Positions 42,676 through 53,175 of a DNA stretch of 64,000 nt are shown one piece after another. A model generated the notes under the pieces. The model ran no database searches. It was given only the letters and a program-made list of their open reading frames with translations, and was not told the origin of the DNA. A program made the position numbers and the translations under genes. The DNA is from Halomonas sp. M4R1S46 (GTDB lineage Bacteria > Pseudomonadota > Gammaproteobacteria > Pseudomonadales > Halomonadaceae): contig NZ_CP107008.1 of NCBI RefSeq assembly GCF_025725685.1, forward strand, positions 2,728,001-2,792,000. The letters run 5' to 3'. The number at the start of each line of letters is the position of its first letter. Position 1 is the stretch's first letter.

Positions 42676-44091
42676 TCACGACCGCGTGGCGCCGGCCATG
42701 TCCCTCTGCCCCGACGCCTCAGCCTCGGACGGGGTCGTCCCGTCGTCAGCGTAGTAGACGATATGCGCCTCGTCGGGCGGCGGCGGTCCCACCAGGGGTT
42801 CGGCCACCTCCACGTCGGGCACGGCCCCGGACAGGTCTTCCACGTGCTCGTGCTCCAGGGCCCCCTGCCTCCACGCCTCGGTCACCGACAGCTCGGCCCC
42901 CGCGGCACTCAGCGGCGTGGTGGGCGAGAACGGCGCCACCGGCACCGGTGCCGGCCGCACGCTGCGCCGCCAGCCGAAGAAGCCGACCAGGATCAGGCCC
43001 AGGGCGCCGAGCGACCAGAACAGGCCGGCATCGCCGACTACCGCCATCACCGGGGTGATGATCGGCGGGCTCAGGGTCGAGCCGATGGCGTTGATCAGCA
43101 GCAGGCCCTGGCTCATGCGCACCAGGGCACCGGCCGGGGCGCGGTCGGCGGCGTGGCCGACCGAGACCGGGTACAGGGAGAAGACCCCGCCACCGAGCAG
43201 GAACAGCAGCGCGGCCAGCCCCCAGGGCGGCAACGGCAGCCAGAGGATGCCGGCGGAGATCAGGGCGCAGAAGGCGCCGATCAGGATCAGTACCATCTGG
43301 CGGTCATGGCGGTCCGACCAGCGCCCCACCGGGTACTGCAACAGCATGGCGCCGAGCACCATCACCGCCATCAGCTGGCCGACCCGGTCGACCGCGAAGC
43401 CGACCCGCTGCAGGTAGAGCGGCAGCAGGGTGTAGACCGCCGCCACGGCCAGTCCCGAGCCGAAGCTGCCCATCACGCCGGTGGGCGTCAGGGTGATCAG
43501 GCGCAGCGGCGAGAGCGGCTCGGCCTTCTCGAGCAGCGGGGTGACCCGCGGGATCATGGCCATCGGCAGCACCGACAGCGAGGCGAGCAGGCCGATCACC
43601 ATGAAGGGCGCCGTGGGTCCCATGGACTGGGTGACGCCCAGCAACAGCTGGCCCAGTACCCCGGCGGCATAGATGGCGATCATGTACAGCGCCAGCAGCC
43701 GCCCCCGCACCTGGGCGTCGCCGGCGGCCAGCAGCCAACTCTCGATGACCAGGAAGACGCCCACCGTGGCCCAGCCGCCGATCAGGCGCAGCACGAACCA
43801 GGCGACGGGCTCGAAGAACAGGCCCTGCAGCAGCACCGTGACCGCCACCAGCGAGGCGAAGCTGCCGTAGGCACGGATATGGCCGATCGCCAGCAGCAGG
43901 CGGTCGTTGAGCATCGCGCCCAGCGCCAGGCCGATGAAGTAGGCGGACGATACCCAGCCGATCACCACCGGCGATTCGCCGGCGGCGTCGAGGCGCAGGG
44001 TGATCAAGGTGGCCAGAAAGCCATTGCCGATCCCCAGAATGAACAGCCCCAGCAGGGGAGCCAGGGCCATGAGCAGCAACTGCCGGGACAT
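42676..44091 (-). CDS. MFS transporter (YcaD-like)
   Basis: About 471 aa from MSRQLLLMALAPLLGLFILG, with 12 hydrophobic segments and the MFS signature region between TM2 and TM3 (LGAMLNDRLLLAIGHIRAY). The C-terminal 70 residues are soluble and acidic. The substrate is not evident. I start at 44091. The in-frame extension to 44190 begins in Ala-rich non-membrane sequence without homology to carriers. Confidence 0.85.
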   Translation of the reverse strand: MSRQLLLMALAPLLGLFILGIGNGFLATLITLRLDAAGESPVVIGWVSSAYFIGLALGAMLNDRLLLAIGHIRAYGSFASLVAVTVLLQGLFFEPVAWFVLRLIGGWATVGVFLVIESWLLAAGDAQVRGRLLALYMIAIYAAGVLGQLLLGVTQSMGPTAPFMVIGLLASLSVLPMAMIPRVTPLLEKAEPLSPLRLITLTPTGVMGSFGSGLAVAAVYTLLPLYLQRVGFAVDRVGQLMAVMVLGAMLLQYPVGRWSDRHDRQMVLILIGAFCALISAGILWLPLPPWGLAALLFLLGGGVFSLYPVSVGHAADRAPAGALVRMSQGLLLINAIGSTLSPPIITPVMAVVGDAGLFWSLGALGLILVGFFGWRRSVRPAPVPVAPFSPTTPLSAAGAELSVTEAWRQGALEHEHVEDLSGAVPDVEVAEPLVGPPPPDEAHIVYYADDGTTPSEAEASGQRDMAGATRS

Positions 44092-44257
44092 GAGCGGAAG
44101 CCTCGAGACGGACGGTATGACGGGCGCCGCCGCAGCCGCGCAAGGAGAGGATCTGGGCCCGAATATACGCCCGGCGCCGGTCGCCGCCAATCCCCCGCGC
44201 CCCGCCGGAGCGAGGTTTTTCCCTTTCGATCACGGCACGTTATCGAAAGGGAAGCGG

Positions 44258-44896
44258 TCACCTACGCTGCAGCAATACGACGTCGTTGGCGGGAAAGTGC
44301 ACGCGCATGTCGAGGCGCCCGGCGAGCCAGGTGAAGGTGGCCTCGCTGAAGAAGCACACATGGGTGGGGTCGAGGATGTAGTGCCAACCGGCGAAGGCCT
44401 CGGGCGTGCTGACCCGCTTGGTCATCAGGCCCAGCCAGCCCCCCGGGGCCAGGCGCTCGACCAGCCGCTCGAGTTCGCGGCCGGGGGCGAAGAGGTGCTC
44501 GACCACCTCGGTGGCGGTGATGAAGTCGTACGTCCGCTCCAGCACCCGGGTATCCGGCGCGTAGAAGGGATCGTAGATGGCCATGGGATGGCCGGCCTCC
44601 TCGAACATCACCGAGAGGGTGGGCCCGGGGCCGGCCCCGAAATCGAGCCCCCGGGCCCCGGGGGCCAGCCGGGCGACCAGGGGGTCGAAGAGCCGCGACA
44701 GGAAGCGTCGATAGCCGGCATCGTCCGGGGAGTTCTGGTGCCGGTCGTAGACCGCCTTCTCGTCGGCCGGCGCCAGGCGCTGGTGGGCGGGCACGAAGAC
44801 CAGCGCGCATTCCCGGCAGGCCCGGTAGTCGCGCCGCGCATCGCGATGGTAGGGGGCGGTCTCGGGGGATGCACATAGCGGACAGGACGGCATCAT
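44258..44896 (-). CDS. Class I SAM methyltransferase with zinc-finger-like N-terminus
   Basis: A 212-aa protein. CPLC (Cys5, Cys8) and CREC (Cys27, Cys30) make an N-terminal zinc site. GLDFGAGPG (83-91) is SAM motif I, and ITATEVVEHL and GGWLGLMTKR are motifs II-III. The arrangement is that of COG2227-like methyltransferases. The methyl acceptor is unknown. It is divergent from the VOC gene. Confidence 0.85.
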   Translation of the reverse strand: MMPSCPLCASPETAPYHRDARRDYRACRECALVFVPAHQRLAPADEKAVYDRHQNSPDDAGYRRFLSRLFDPLVARLAPGARGLDFGAGPGPTLSVMFEEAGHPMAIYDPFYAPDTRVLERTYDFITATEVVEHLFAPGRELERLVERLAPGGWLGLMTKRVSTPEAFAGWHYILDPTHVCFFSEATFTWLAGRLDMRVHFPANDVVLLQRR

Positions 44897-44936
44897 CGTA
44901 TTCTCTGAACCAGATCACTCTTCCAAGGAGACATGC

Positions 44937-45317
44937 ATGCTGTCAGGTCTGGACCATTTGGTCATCACCGTGACCGACATATCCCGCGCCGTGGACTTCT
45001 ACACTCGGGTACTGGGCCTCGACGTGCGCTACCGGGACCAGGAACGCGTCGACCTGATGCTGGGCGACATGGCCCTGCGCCTGCACTGGACCGCCACCGA
45101 CATCCAGCCGCGGGCCGCCACGCCGACGCCGGGCAGCCTGGACCTGTGCCTGCGCAGCCAGCTGCCCCTCGACGAGTTCCGCCGGCACCTGGAGGCCCTG
45201 TCCGTCGAGGTGGAGCTGGGCCCGGTGATCCGCCAGGGCGCCAATGGCGAGCTCGAGTCCCTCTACCTGCGCGACCCGGACGGCAACCTGCTGGAGATCA
45301 GTCGCCCCCTGCGCTGA
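44937..45317 (+). CDS. VOC (glyoxalase/bleomycin-resistance fold) protein
   Basis: A 126-aa protein starting MLSGLDHLVITVTDISRAVD. It has two beta-alpha-beta-beta-beta modules. Probable metal ligands are His7, His near 55 (ALRLHW) and the Glu in DPDGNLLEISRP. The order and spacing resemble fosfomycin-resistance-like and glyoxalase-like small VOC proteins. Activity cannot be assigned. AAGGAG lies upstream. Confidence 0.85.
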   Translation: MLSGLDHLVITVTDISRAVDFYTRVLGLDVRYRDQERVDLMLGDMALRLHWTATDIQPRAATPTPGSLDLCLRSQLPLDEFRRHLEALSVEVELGPVIRQGANGELESLYLRDPDGNLLEISRPLR

Positions 45318-45402
45318 CCCGGCCGCCTCGGTGGCATCATGGCCCTCAGCGGGTATCATGTGGCGAGCCGCTGTCCCGCTCCATCACCCTCAAGGACGAC
45401 CG

Positions 45403-45783
45403 ATGAACGAGAACCAGACCGCCCATCGCGATCCCGTGGTCGCCGAGTCCCACCCGCCGCCCGACACCACCCTGGCCATGGTGGTCTATGCCCTCTACCT
45501 GGCCAGCTTCGTGGTGGGCTTCACCTCCCTGGTGGGCGTGGTGATCGCCTACGTCTACCGCGGCAAGGGCCCGGACTGGCTGGACGAGCACTACCGCTAC
45601 CAGATCCGCACCTTCTGGATCGGCCTGCTCTACGGGGCCGTCGCCGCCCTGCTCACCCTGATCGTGATCGGCTTCCCGCTGCTGATCGCCCTGGCCGTGT
45701 GGCTGATCATCCGCTGCGTCAAGGGCTTCAAGGGCCTGCAGGAGAAGCGCGCACCGGACAACCCGGACACCTGGCTGGTCTGA
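45403..45783 (+). CDS. DUF4870-type small membrane protein
   Basis: A 126-aa protein starting MNENQTAHRDPVVAESHPPP, with hydrophobic segments at about 25-52 and 72-104. WLDEHYRYQIRTFWIGLLYG and AVWLIIRCVKGFKGL fit the DUF4870/YidH-like family, inner membrane, function unknown. It is 5 bases ahead of the acyltransferase gene and probably in one transcript. The ATG follows AAGGACGACCG. Confidence 0.78.
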   Translation: MNENQTAHRDPVVAESHPPPDTTLAMVVYALYLASFVVGFTSLVGVVIAYVYRGKGPDWLDEHYRYQIRTFWIGLLYGAVAALLTLIVIGFPLLIALAVWLIIRCVKGFKGLQEKRAPDNPDTWLV

Positions 45784-45787
45784 GGCC

Positions 45788-46717
45788 ATGGCAGCAGCGC
45801 AGACCAACGCCGGCCGCCACCAGGCCCGCGCCGTCGCCACCCTGTGGCGCTGGCTGTCCGCCTGGCGGCCGGCCCCGTTGTGGCGACTGGCCCGCCTCGC
45901 CGGCCCCCTCGTCCAGGCCGTCAGCTCCCGGGAGCGACGGGTCACCCGGGTCAACCTGGCCCAGGCCTACCCCACGCTTGGCGAGGCCGAACGACGTCGC
46001 CTGGCCCGGGACAGCCTGACCCACTCCAGCGCCACCATGCTCGAGCTGGGCTTCGCCTGGATGGGCGACCCGTCGCGGGTGGCGGCCTCGATCCTCGAGG
46101 TCCATGGCCGCGAGCTGCTCGACGAGGCCCGCGCCGAGGGCCGCGGGGTGATCGTGCTGGCCCCGCATTTCGGCAACTGGGAGATCCTCAACTTCTGGCT
46201 GTCGAGCCACTTCCCCTTCACCGCCATGTACGAGCCACCCAAGCTCGCCGCCCTGGACCCGGTGACCCGCCAGGGCCGCGAGCGCCAGGGGGCTCGCCTG
46301 GTGCCCACCAACCCCCGTGGCGTGGCGGCCCTGCTCAAGGCGCTCAAGCGTTGCGAGGCGGTGGGCATCCTCCCGGACCAGGAGCCGGACTGGGGCAGCG
46401 GGGTCTTCGCACCCTTCTTCGGTCGCCCGGCCTACACCGCCACCCTGCTGCCCAAGCTGGTCGCGCGCACCGAGGCCCGGGTGGTCACCGGCGTCGCCCG
46501 GCGCCTGCCCGGGCGCGGCTTCGCCCTGCACTTCCTGGCCGCCGACGCCCGGGTCTACGATGCCGACGAGGCGAGCTCCGCCGCCGGCGTCAACGCCAGC
46601 GTGGAGGCGGCCATCGCCCTGGACCCGGCCCAGTACCAGTGGGAATACAAGCGCTATCGCAAGGTCCCCGAGCGCGAGGCGGGACGCGCCGACTGGAAGC
46701 GCTTCCGCCTCTACTGA
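45788..46717 (+). CDS. Lysophospholipid acyltransferase family protein (LpxL/LpxM type)
   Basis: A 309-aa protein. LAPHFGNWEILNFWL contains the catalytic HxxxxE (His127, Glu132). VGILPDQEPDWGSGVFAPFFG and QYQWEYKRYRKVP are the conserved LpxL/HtrB segments. It should transfer a secondary acyl chain (lauroyl or myristoyl) to the Kdo-lipid A precursor at the inner membrane. It lies immediately behind the DUF4870 gene. Confidence 0.88.
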   Translation: MAAAQTNAGRHQARAVATLWRWLSAWRPAPLWRLARLAGPLVQAVSSRERRVTRVNLAQAYPTLGEAERRRLARDSLTHSSATMLELGFAWMGDPSRVAASILEVHGRELLDEARAEGRGVIVLAPHFGNWEILNFWLSSHFPFTAMYEPPKLAALDPVTRQGRERQGARLVPTNPRGVAALLKALKRCEAVGILPDQEPDWGSGVFAPFFGRPAYTATLLPKLVARTEARVVTGVARRLPGRGFALHFLAADARVYDADEASSAAGVNASVEAAIALDPAQYQWEYKRYRKVPEREAGRADWKRFRLY

Positions 46718-46815
46718 GGCCAGCCGCCTCATAGGCTCCCGCCCACCGGCCCCGACGGGACCGCTGTCCTGCCGGGGCTGGTAATGCCGATCCAAGCTGC
46801 TAGACTGGCCCTACT

Positions 46816-46964
46816 CGCTTGACGGGGTGCCGGTGGAACCGGCTGAGATGGCGCAGGTTCGACTTCGAGAGCGATCGAGAGAACCCAGCGCCGATCCCGT
46901 GGAACCTGATCCGGGTGGGTGCGTGGCGCAGGCCCGCACGTGAACCGGCGTAGGGAATCAGGCG
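46816..46964 (+). ncRNA. TPP (THI-element) riboswitch upstream of tenA
   Basis: The conserved core is present: GGGGTGCC (46824-46831), CTGAGAT (46843-46849), GAACCTGAT (46902-46910) and CGTAGGGA (46949-46956), enclosed by P1 arms CGCTTGA and TCAGGCG. P3 is enlarged. The loop that normally reads about TAATA is replaced by a hairpin (GTGCG...CGCAC) between CCGG arms. The 87-nt platform before tenA holds CCCTCCT (46994-47000), which could pair with the ribosome-binding site GGAGG (47042-47046), so translational control is likely. Confidence 0.88.
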
Positions 46965-47050
46965 GTGGGCCCGGCACGCCCCTTTCCGTCCGGCCCTCCT
47001 CCCGTCTTCCGCTTCGCTCGCCCCCGGATCCCGACCGCACCGGAGGCAAG

Positions 47051-47719
47051 ATGGGCTACCGCTTCAGCGACCTGACCGATGCCTGCCAGCAGGACTGGCG
47101 CGCCTATATCGAGCACGACTTCGTCCGCGCGCTGGGCGCCGGCCGGCTCGACGAGGACGCCTTCCGCCACTACCTGGAACAGGACTACCTGTTCCTGGTG
47201 CATTTCTCCCGGGCCTATGCCCTGGCCGCCTACAAGAGCCAGACCCTGGCCGAGCTGCGCCACGCCTTCGAGGGCCTGAAGACCATCCTCGACGTGGAGC
47301 TCGACCTGCATGTCGGCTACTGCCGCGAGTGGGGCATCACCGAGGACGACCTGGCCCGGCTGCCCGAGGCCCGGGCCACCCTCGCCTATACCCGCTACGT
47401 GCTCGACACCGGCAGCCGCGGCGACCTGCTCGACCTGCACGTGGCGCTCGCCCCCTGCCTGATCGGCTACGGCGAGATCGCGAACTGGCTGAACGCCCAG
47501 GCCTCCACGATGCGCGGTGCGGCCAACCCCTATGATGCCTGGATCGCCATGTACGAGGGCGACGCCTTCCAGGCCGCCATGCACGACGAGCGGGCCTGGC
47601 TCGACGCCCGGCTGGCCGAGGTCACGCCGGAGCGCTTCGCGCGCCTGGCGACCATCTTCCGCGATGCCACGCGGCTCGAGATCGATTTCTGGCAGATGGG
47701 CCTGGATCGCGCGGACTAA
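47051..47719 (+). CDS. tenA: Thiaminase II / aminopyrimidine aminohydrolase
   Basis: A 222-aa TenA protein. YLEQDYLFLVHFSRAYALA holds the substrate-binding Asp45, LAPCLIGYGEIA holds the catalytic Cys136, and the C-terminal LEIDFWQMGL holds Glu210. It hydrolyses degraded thiamine (4-amino-5-aminomethyl-2-methylpyrimidine) to HMP for salvage. The TPP riboswitch just upstream supports the call. I start at the ATG after GGAGG (47042-47046). A frame opening at 46919 would begin inside the riboswitch. Confidence 0.95.
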   Translation: MGYRFSDLTDACQQDWRAYIEHDFVRALGAGRLDEDAFRHYLEQDYLFLVHFSRAYALAAYKSQTLAELRHAFEGLKTILDVELDLHVGYCREWGITEDDLARLPEARATLAYTRYVLDTGSRGDLLDLHVALAPCLIGYGEIANWLNAQASTMRGAANPYDAWIAMYEGDAFQAAMHDERAWLDARLAEVTPERFARLATIFRDATRLEIDFWQMGLDRAD

Positions 47720-47768
47720 CCACTGCCGAGCAAGACCGTCGCGGCTGCCACGACGTACGGGGCGCCGG

Positions 47769-47855
47769 CGACAGGTCTAAGAGGGGGTCCTACGCCATGG
47801 ATGGCGTCGGTAGCGCCCAGGGAGGGGTTCACAGCGCCCCCTCGCAGACCTGTCG
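47769..47855 (-). repeat. Structured intergenic repeat, copy 1 (inverted partner at 54222-54305)
   Basis: An 87-bp element with terminal arms CGACAGGTCT-aa-GAGGGGG and CCCCCTC-gc-AGACCTGTCG. Its 49-bp core is identical at 47 positions to the reverse complement of the copy 6.4 kb away. A small inner hairpin (ACGCC/GGCGT) lies in the core. It sits between tenA and the thiC riboswitch. The strand is chosen so that both copies read the same way. It has no coding potential. The rest of the 47720-47929 gap holds only a CCCGCC-GGCGGG hairpin near 47904. Confidence 0.7.
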
Positions 47856-47929
47856 ACGGATCAGCCCCGAGACCGAGGCAAGCATGTAGCCACGATGACT
47901 CCGCCCGCCGGCGATGGCGGGCACCACAA

Positions 47930-48056
47930 CGCTTGACGGGGTGCCGTTGATGACGGCTGAGATCATGCGGCGCGAGGCGCCCGAGCATGGATCCCGTTGA
48001 ACCTGAACTGGCTAATTCCCTGACCACGGGGAGGGTACCAGCGTAGGGATCAAGCG
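47930..48056 (+). ncRNA. TPP (THI-element) riboswitch upstream of thiC
   Basis: P1 arms CGCTTGA and TCAAGCG enclose GGGGTGCC, GGCTGAGAT, a P3 helix starting CATG, TTGAACCTGAACTGGCTAAT and ACCAGCGTAGGGA. The P5 loop carries an extra hairpin, TCCC...GGGA, between CTAAT and TACCA. About 35 nt after P1, CTCCTCCC (48093-48100) could pair with the thiC ribosome-binding site AAGGAG (48128-48133). Confidence 0.93.
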
Positions 48057-48139
48057 ACGCCCCGGCCCCGCCGGACGACGCCCCGCCTACGTCTCCTCCC
48101 GATACAACCACAACCGTGATGGACCCCAAGGAGACTCCC

Positions 48140-50029
<1,890 letters not shown>

Positions 50030-50034
50030 GGCGC

Positions 50035-50057
50035 GGCGGCGGGGCCCTCCCGCCGCC
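50035..50057 (+). terminator. Terminator-like hairpin after thiC
   Basis: GGCGGCGGG-GCCCT-CCCGCCGCC, a perfect 9-bp GC stem five bases after the thiC stop. No T-run follows, so it may need Rho. Confidence 0.5.
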
Positions 50058-50104
50058 GGTACCGCCGTGCGGCCACTGGCACGTCCCCTGCATGGTCAGG
50101 GAAA

Positions 50105-51961
50105 GTGGATCACACGGCGGTAGCCCCCATGCCCCATGCCTCCTCGCGCTCGACCCCGCTCGACCCCGCCCGCTTCCGCGAGCGGGCCCACCGTCACCTG
50201 AGCCATCTCTACGGCCCACGCGCCGATGAGGTGCTGCGCCGCCTGCTCACCCTCCTGGCGCACCAGGCCCCATCGCTGCACCCCGTGGGGGAATCCGCCG
50301 AAGCCAAGACGCCCGAGGCCCGCCCGCTGTGGAGCGAGCGCGACCAGTGGCTGATCACCTACGGCGACAGCCTGGTCGACGGCGAGGGCGCGCCCCTCGA
50401 CGTGCTCGACGACTTCCTCGCGAGCCGCCTCGCCGATACCTTCAGCGGGGTCCACCTGCTGCCGTTCTTTCCCTGGAGCAGCGACGACGGCTTCTCGGTC
50501 ATCCACTACCGGGAGGTCGACCCGGCCCTCGGCGACTGGCACCAGGTACGCCGCCTGGCCGAGCGCTTCGACCTGATGGTCGACCTGGTGCTCAACCATG
50601 TCTCGCGGGAATCGCTGTGGTTCGTCGACTACCTCGCCGGCAGCCAGCCGGGCCGCGACTACTTCATCGAGATGGCGCCGGACACCGACCTCTCCGCGGT
50701 GGTGCGCCCGCGCAACTCGCCGCTGCTGGTCAAGGTGCCTACCCGGCGCGGCCCCCGACACCTGTGGGCGACCTTCTCCGAGGACCAGATCGACCTGAAC
50801 TTCGCCAACCCGGACGTGTTGCTGGAGTTCGTGGGCATCCTGCTCTTCTACCTGTCCCAGGGGGCCCGGGTGATCCGCCTGGACGCCATCGCCTACCTGT
50901 GGAAGGAGGTCGGCACCTCCTGCATCCATCTCCCCCAGACCCACGAGGTGGTGCGTCTGCTGCGGGCCATCGTCGACCATGTGGCCCCGGGGACGCTGAT
51001 CCTCACCGAGACCAACGTCCCCCACCCGGAGAACCTCGACTACTTCGGTCTGGAACGTCTTTCGGGCGGGGGGCTCGAGTGGCTCGACGAGGCCAGCCCA
51101 GAGCCGGCGACGCCCGACGAGGCGCATCTGGTCTACCAGTTCCCCCTGCCGCCGCTGCTGCTGCACACCCTGACCAGCGGCGAGGCGGGCACCCTGGCCG
51201 CCTGGCTGAAGGGCCTGCCGGCGCTGCCGCCGGGCTGCGGCTTCCTCAACTTCACCGCCAGCCACGACGGCATCGGCGTGCGCCCCCTGGAGGGCTGGCT
51301 GCCGCCCCACGAGATCGAGGCGCTGCTCGAGCTGATGCACCGCTTCGGGGGCTTCGTCAGCATGCGCACCCGGGACGACGGCCAGGACAGTCCCTACGAG
51401 ATCAACATCACCTGGTTCGATGCCATGAAGGGCACGCGCCGCGGCCCGGATCCCTGGCAGGTGCCGCGCTTCCTGTGCAGCCAGCAGCTGATGCTGGGCC
51501 TGCGGGGCATCCCCGCGCTCTACCTGCACGTGCTGACCGGGACCCTGAACGACCTGGAGGGCGTGGAGCGCAGCGGGCGGCTGCGCTCCATCAATCGCCG
51601 CCGCTGGCAGCGCGAGGAGCTCGCCCTGCTGCTCGACAGCCCCAGCACCCCGACTCGCGATGTCTTCGCGGCCCTGACGCGCCTGCTGCAGGCCCGCCGC
51701 CGCGAACCCTGTTTCCATCCCGACGCCCCCCAGCGCGTGTGGGAGACGCCGCCGTCGCTGCTGGTCTTCGAGCGGGGGCCCCTGGACGACGGCCGGCGCC
51801 TGCTGGCGATGCACAACATCACCGACACGCCCCAGCCATTGCCCCTGGACGCCCTGGCCGGCGAGGCCTGGCACGATCTGCTGGAGGAGGCGCCCTGGGT
51901 GCCGGTGGACAGCCTGCCGCCCTACGGCGCCTTGTGGCTGGTCAACCGGCCGCTCGACTAG
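50105..51961 (+). CDS. GH13_18 sugar phosphorylase, probably glucosylglycerate phosphorylase
   Basis: A 618-aa TIM-barrel enzyme of the sucrose-phosphorylase type. VDLVLNHVS is region I, VIRLDAIAYLWK has the nucleophile Asp (about 259), LILTETNVPH the acid/base Glu (about 301), and TASHDGIGVRPLEG the third Asp (about 387). GH13_18 members split sucrose, glucosylglycerol or glucosylglycerate with phosphate. The converging gpgP-gpgS genes make glucosylglycerate the best guess. The start is uncertain: GTG 50105 as given, or ATG 50129. Its TAG shares the bases CTAG with the gpgS stop. Confidence 0.82.
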   Translation: MDHTAVAPMPHASSRSTPLDPARFRERAHRHLSHLYGPRADEVLRRLLTLLAHQAPSLHPVGESAEAKTPEARPLWSERDQWLITYGDSLVDGEGAPLDVLDDFLASRLADTFSGVHLLPFFPWSSDDGFSVIHYREVDPALGDWHQVRRLAERFDLMVDLVLNHVSRESLWFVDYLAGSQPGRDYFIEMAPDTDLSAVVRPRNSPLLVKVPTRRGPRHLWATFSEDQIDLNFANPDVLLEFVGILLFYLSQGARVIRLDAIAYLWKEVGTSCIHLPQTHEVVRLLRAIVDHVAPGTLILTETNVPHPENLDYFGLERLSGGGLEWLDEASPEPATPDEAHLVYQFPLPPLLLHTLTSGEAGTLAAWLKGLPALPPGCGFLNFTASHDGIGVRPLEGWLPPHEIEALLELMHRFGGFVSMRTRDDGQDSPYEINITWFDAMKGTRRGPDPWQVPRFLCSQQLMLGLRGIPALYLHVLTGTLNDLEGVERSGRLRSINRRRWQREELALLLDSPSTPTRDVFAALTRLLQARRREPCFHPDAPQRVWETPPSLLVFERGPLDDGRRLLAMHNITDTPQPLPLDALAGEAWHDLLEEAPWVPVDSLPPYGALWLVNRPLD

Positions 51962-53175
51962 CGGCCGGTATTGTCTTGCTCGACGACGTCGGCCATGCGC
52001 GCCGGCAGGTCGGGAATGGCGGCGCGGACACGGTTCCAGCTGGGGATGAAGGGCCGCTCGCCGGGGTTGTCGAGGAAGACGCTGCCGGCCTCCAGCAGGT
52101 TGGTGGCGAACAGCTCCACCGCCTGCTCCTCGCCGTGGCGATCCAGGCTCAGGCCGTTCATCACCGCATCGTGGTCGTAGGCCTCGATCAGGTCCAGCGC
52201 CAGCCGGTAGTAGGTGGCCTTGAGGGTGCGGAAGCCCTCGGCGCTGAAGGTCACGCCCTGGGTGGCCAGCTTGCGGTAGAGCGCCTTGGCGATGTCGAGG
52301 CTCATGCGGTTGAGCCCGGCGGAGGCGTCCTGCTCGGAGACCGGCTGGTGCTTGTGGTCGTAGGCATCGGCGAGATCCACCTGGCAGAGGCGCTTGGTGG
52401 AATAGTTGCGGTGCACCTCGGAGAGCACCCCGATCTCCAGCCCCCAGTCGGCGGGAATGCGGATGCCGTCCAGCACCTCGCTGCGCATGGCGAACTCCCC
52501 GGACAGCGGATAGCGGTAGCTGTCCAGGTACTCCAGGTAGGGCAGCGGGCCGTGGATCTGCTTGAGGGCCCGCAGCAGGGGGGTGACCATCAGCCGCGAC
52601 ACCCGGCCGTTGAGCCGGCCGTCGGCGATGCGCGGGTAGTAGCCCTTGCAGAACTCGTAGTTGAAGTAGGGATGCGCCACCGGGTAGAAGAGCCGCGCCA
52701 GCAGGCTGCGGTCGTAGGTGAGGACGTCGCAGTCGTGCAGCGCCACCACCTCGCTGCGGTGTGAGGCCTGCACGTAGCCGGCACAGTACCAGACGTTGCG
52801 CCCCTTGCCCGGCTGCTGGGGCGCCAGCCCCTGGGCCTCCAGCTCGGCATCCAGGGCGCGCAGCCCCGGTCCGTCGTTCCACAGGATACGATGGTGCTGG
52901 GGCAGCCGGGAGAAGAAGCGCCGGGCGTGCAGGAACTGCTCCCGGTCGGCCCGGTCGAGCCCGATCACCACCTCCGAGAGGTAGGGCACCCGGGCGAGCT
53001 CCTCGACGATGTTGGCCAGCGCCGGTCCCTCCAGCTCGGAGAACAGCGAGGGCAGGATCAGGCTCATGGGCCGCCGCCGGGAAAACTGCACCAGGTCGGC
53101 CTCGAGGGCGTCCAGGGGGCGGCGGGTGAGGTTGTGGAAGTCGGTGATGATGCCGTTCTGATGGAAGTCGCTCAT
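51958..53175 (-). CDS. gpgS: Glucosyl-3-phosphoglycerate synthase (GT81-like)
   Basis: A 405-aa GT-A glycosyltransferase starting MSDFHQNGIITDFHNLTRRP. The DxD motif is in VALHDCDVLTYD (about residues 147-149). PLSGEFAMRSEVL and GLEIGVLSEVHRNYSTKRLC are characteristic of the GpgS/MpgS-type synthases. It should transfer glucose from a nucleotide sugar to 3-phosphoglycerate. Its ATG overlaps the stop of the phosphatase gene (ATGA), giving a coupled pair for glucosylglycerate, a compatible solute. Confidence 0.85.
   Translation of the reverse strand: MSDFHQNGIITDFHNLTRRPLDALEADLVQFSRRRPMSLILPSLFSELEGPALANIVEELARVPYLSEVVIGLDRADREQFLHARRFFSRLPQHHRILWNDGPGLRALDAELEAQGLAPQQPGKGRNVWYCAGYVQASHRSEVVALHDCDVLTYDRSLLARLFYPVAHPYFNYEFCKGYYPRIADGRLNGRVSRLMVTPLLRALKQIHGPLPYLEYLDSYRYPLSGEFAMRSEVLDGIRIPADWGLEIGVLSEVHRNYSTKRLCQVDLADAYDHKHQPVSEQDASAGLNRMSLDIAKALYRKLATQGVTFSAEGFRTLKATYYRLALDLIEAYDHDAVMNGLSLDRHGEEQAVELFATNLLEAGSVFLDNPGERPFIPSWNRVRAAIPDLPARMADVVEQDNTGR

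Noticed and set aside
50096..52882. 928-codon minus-strand frame opposite the GH13_18 phosphorylase and overlapping gpgS
   Set aside because: Shadow of two well-supported genes. Its composition is Arg/Gly/Ala-rich without motifs.
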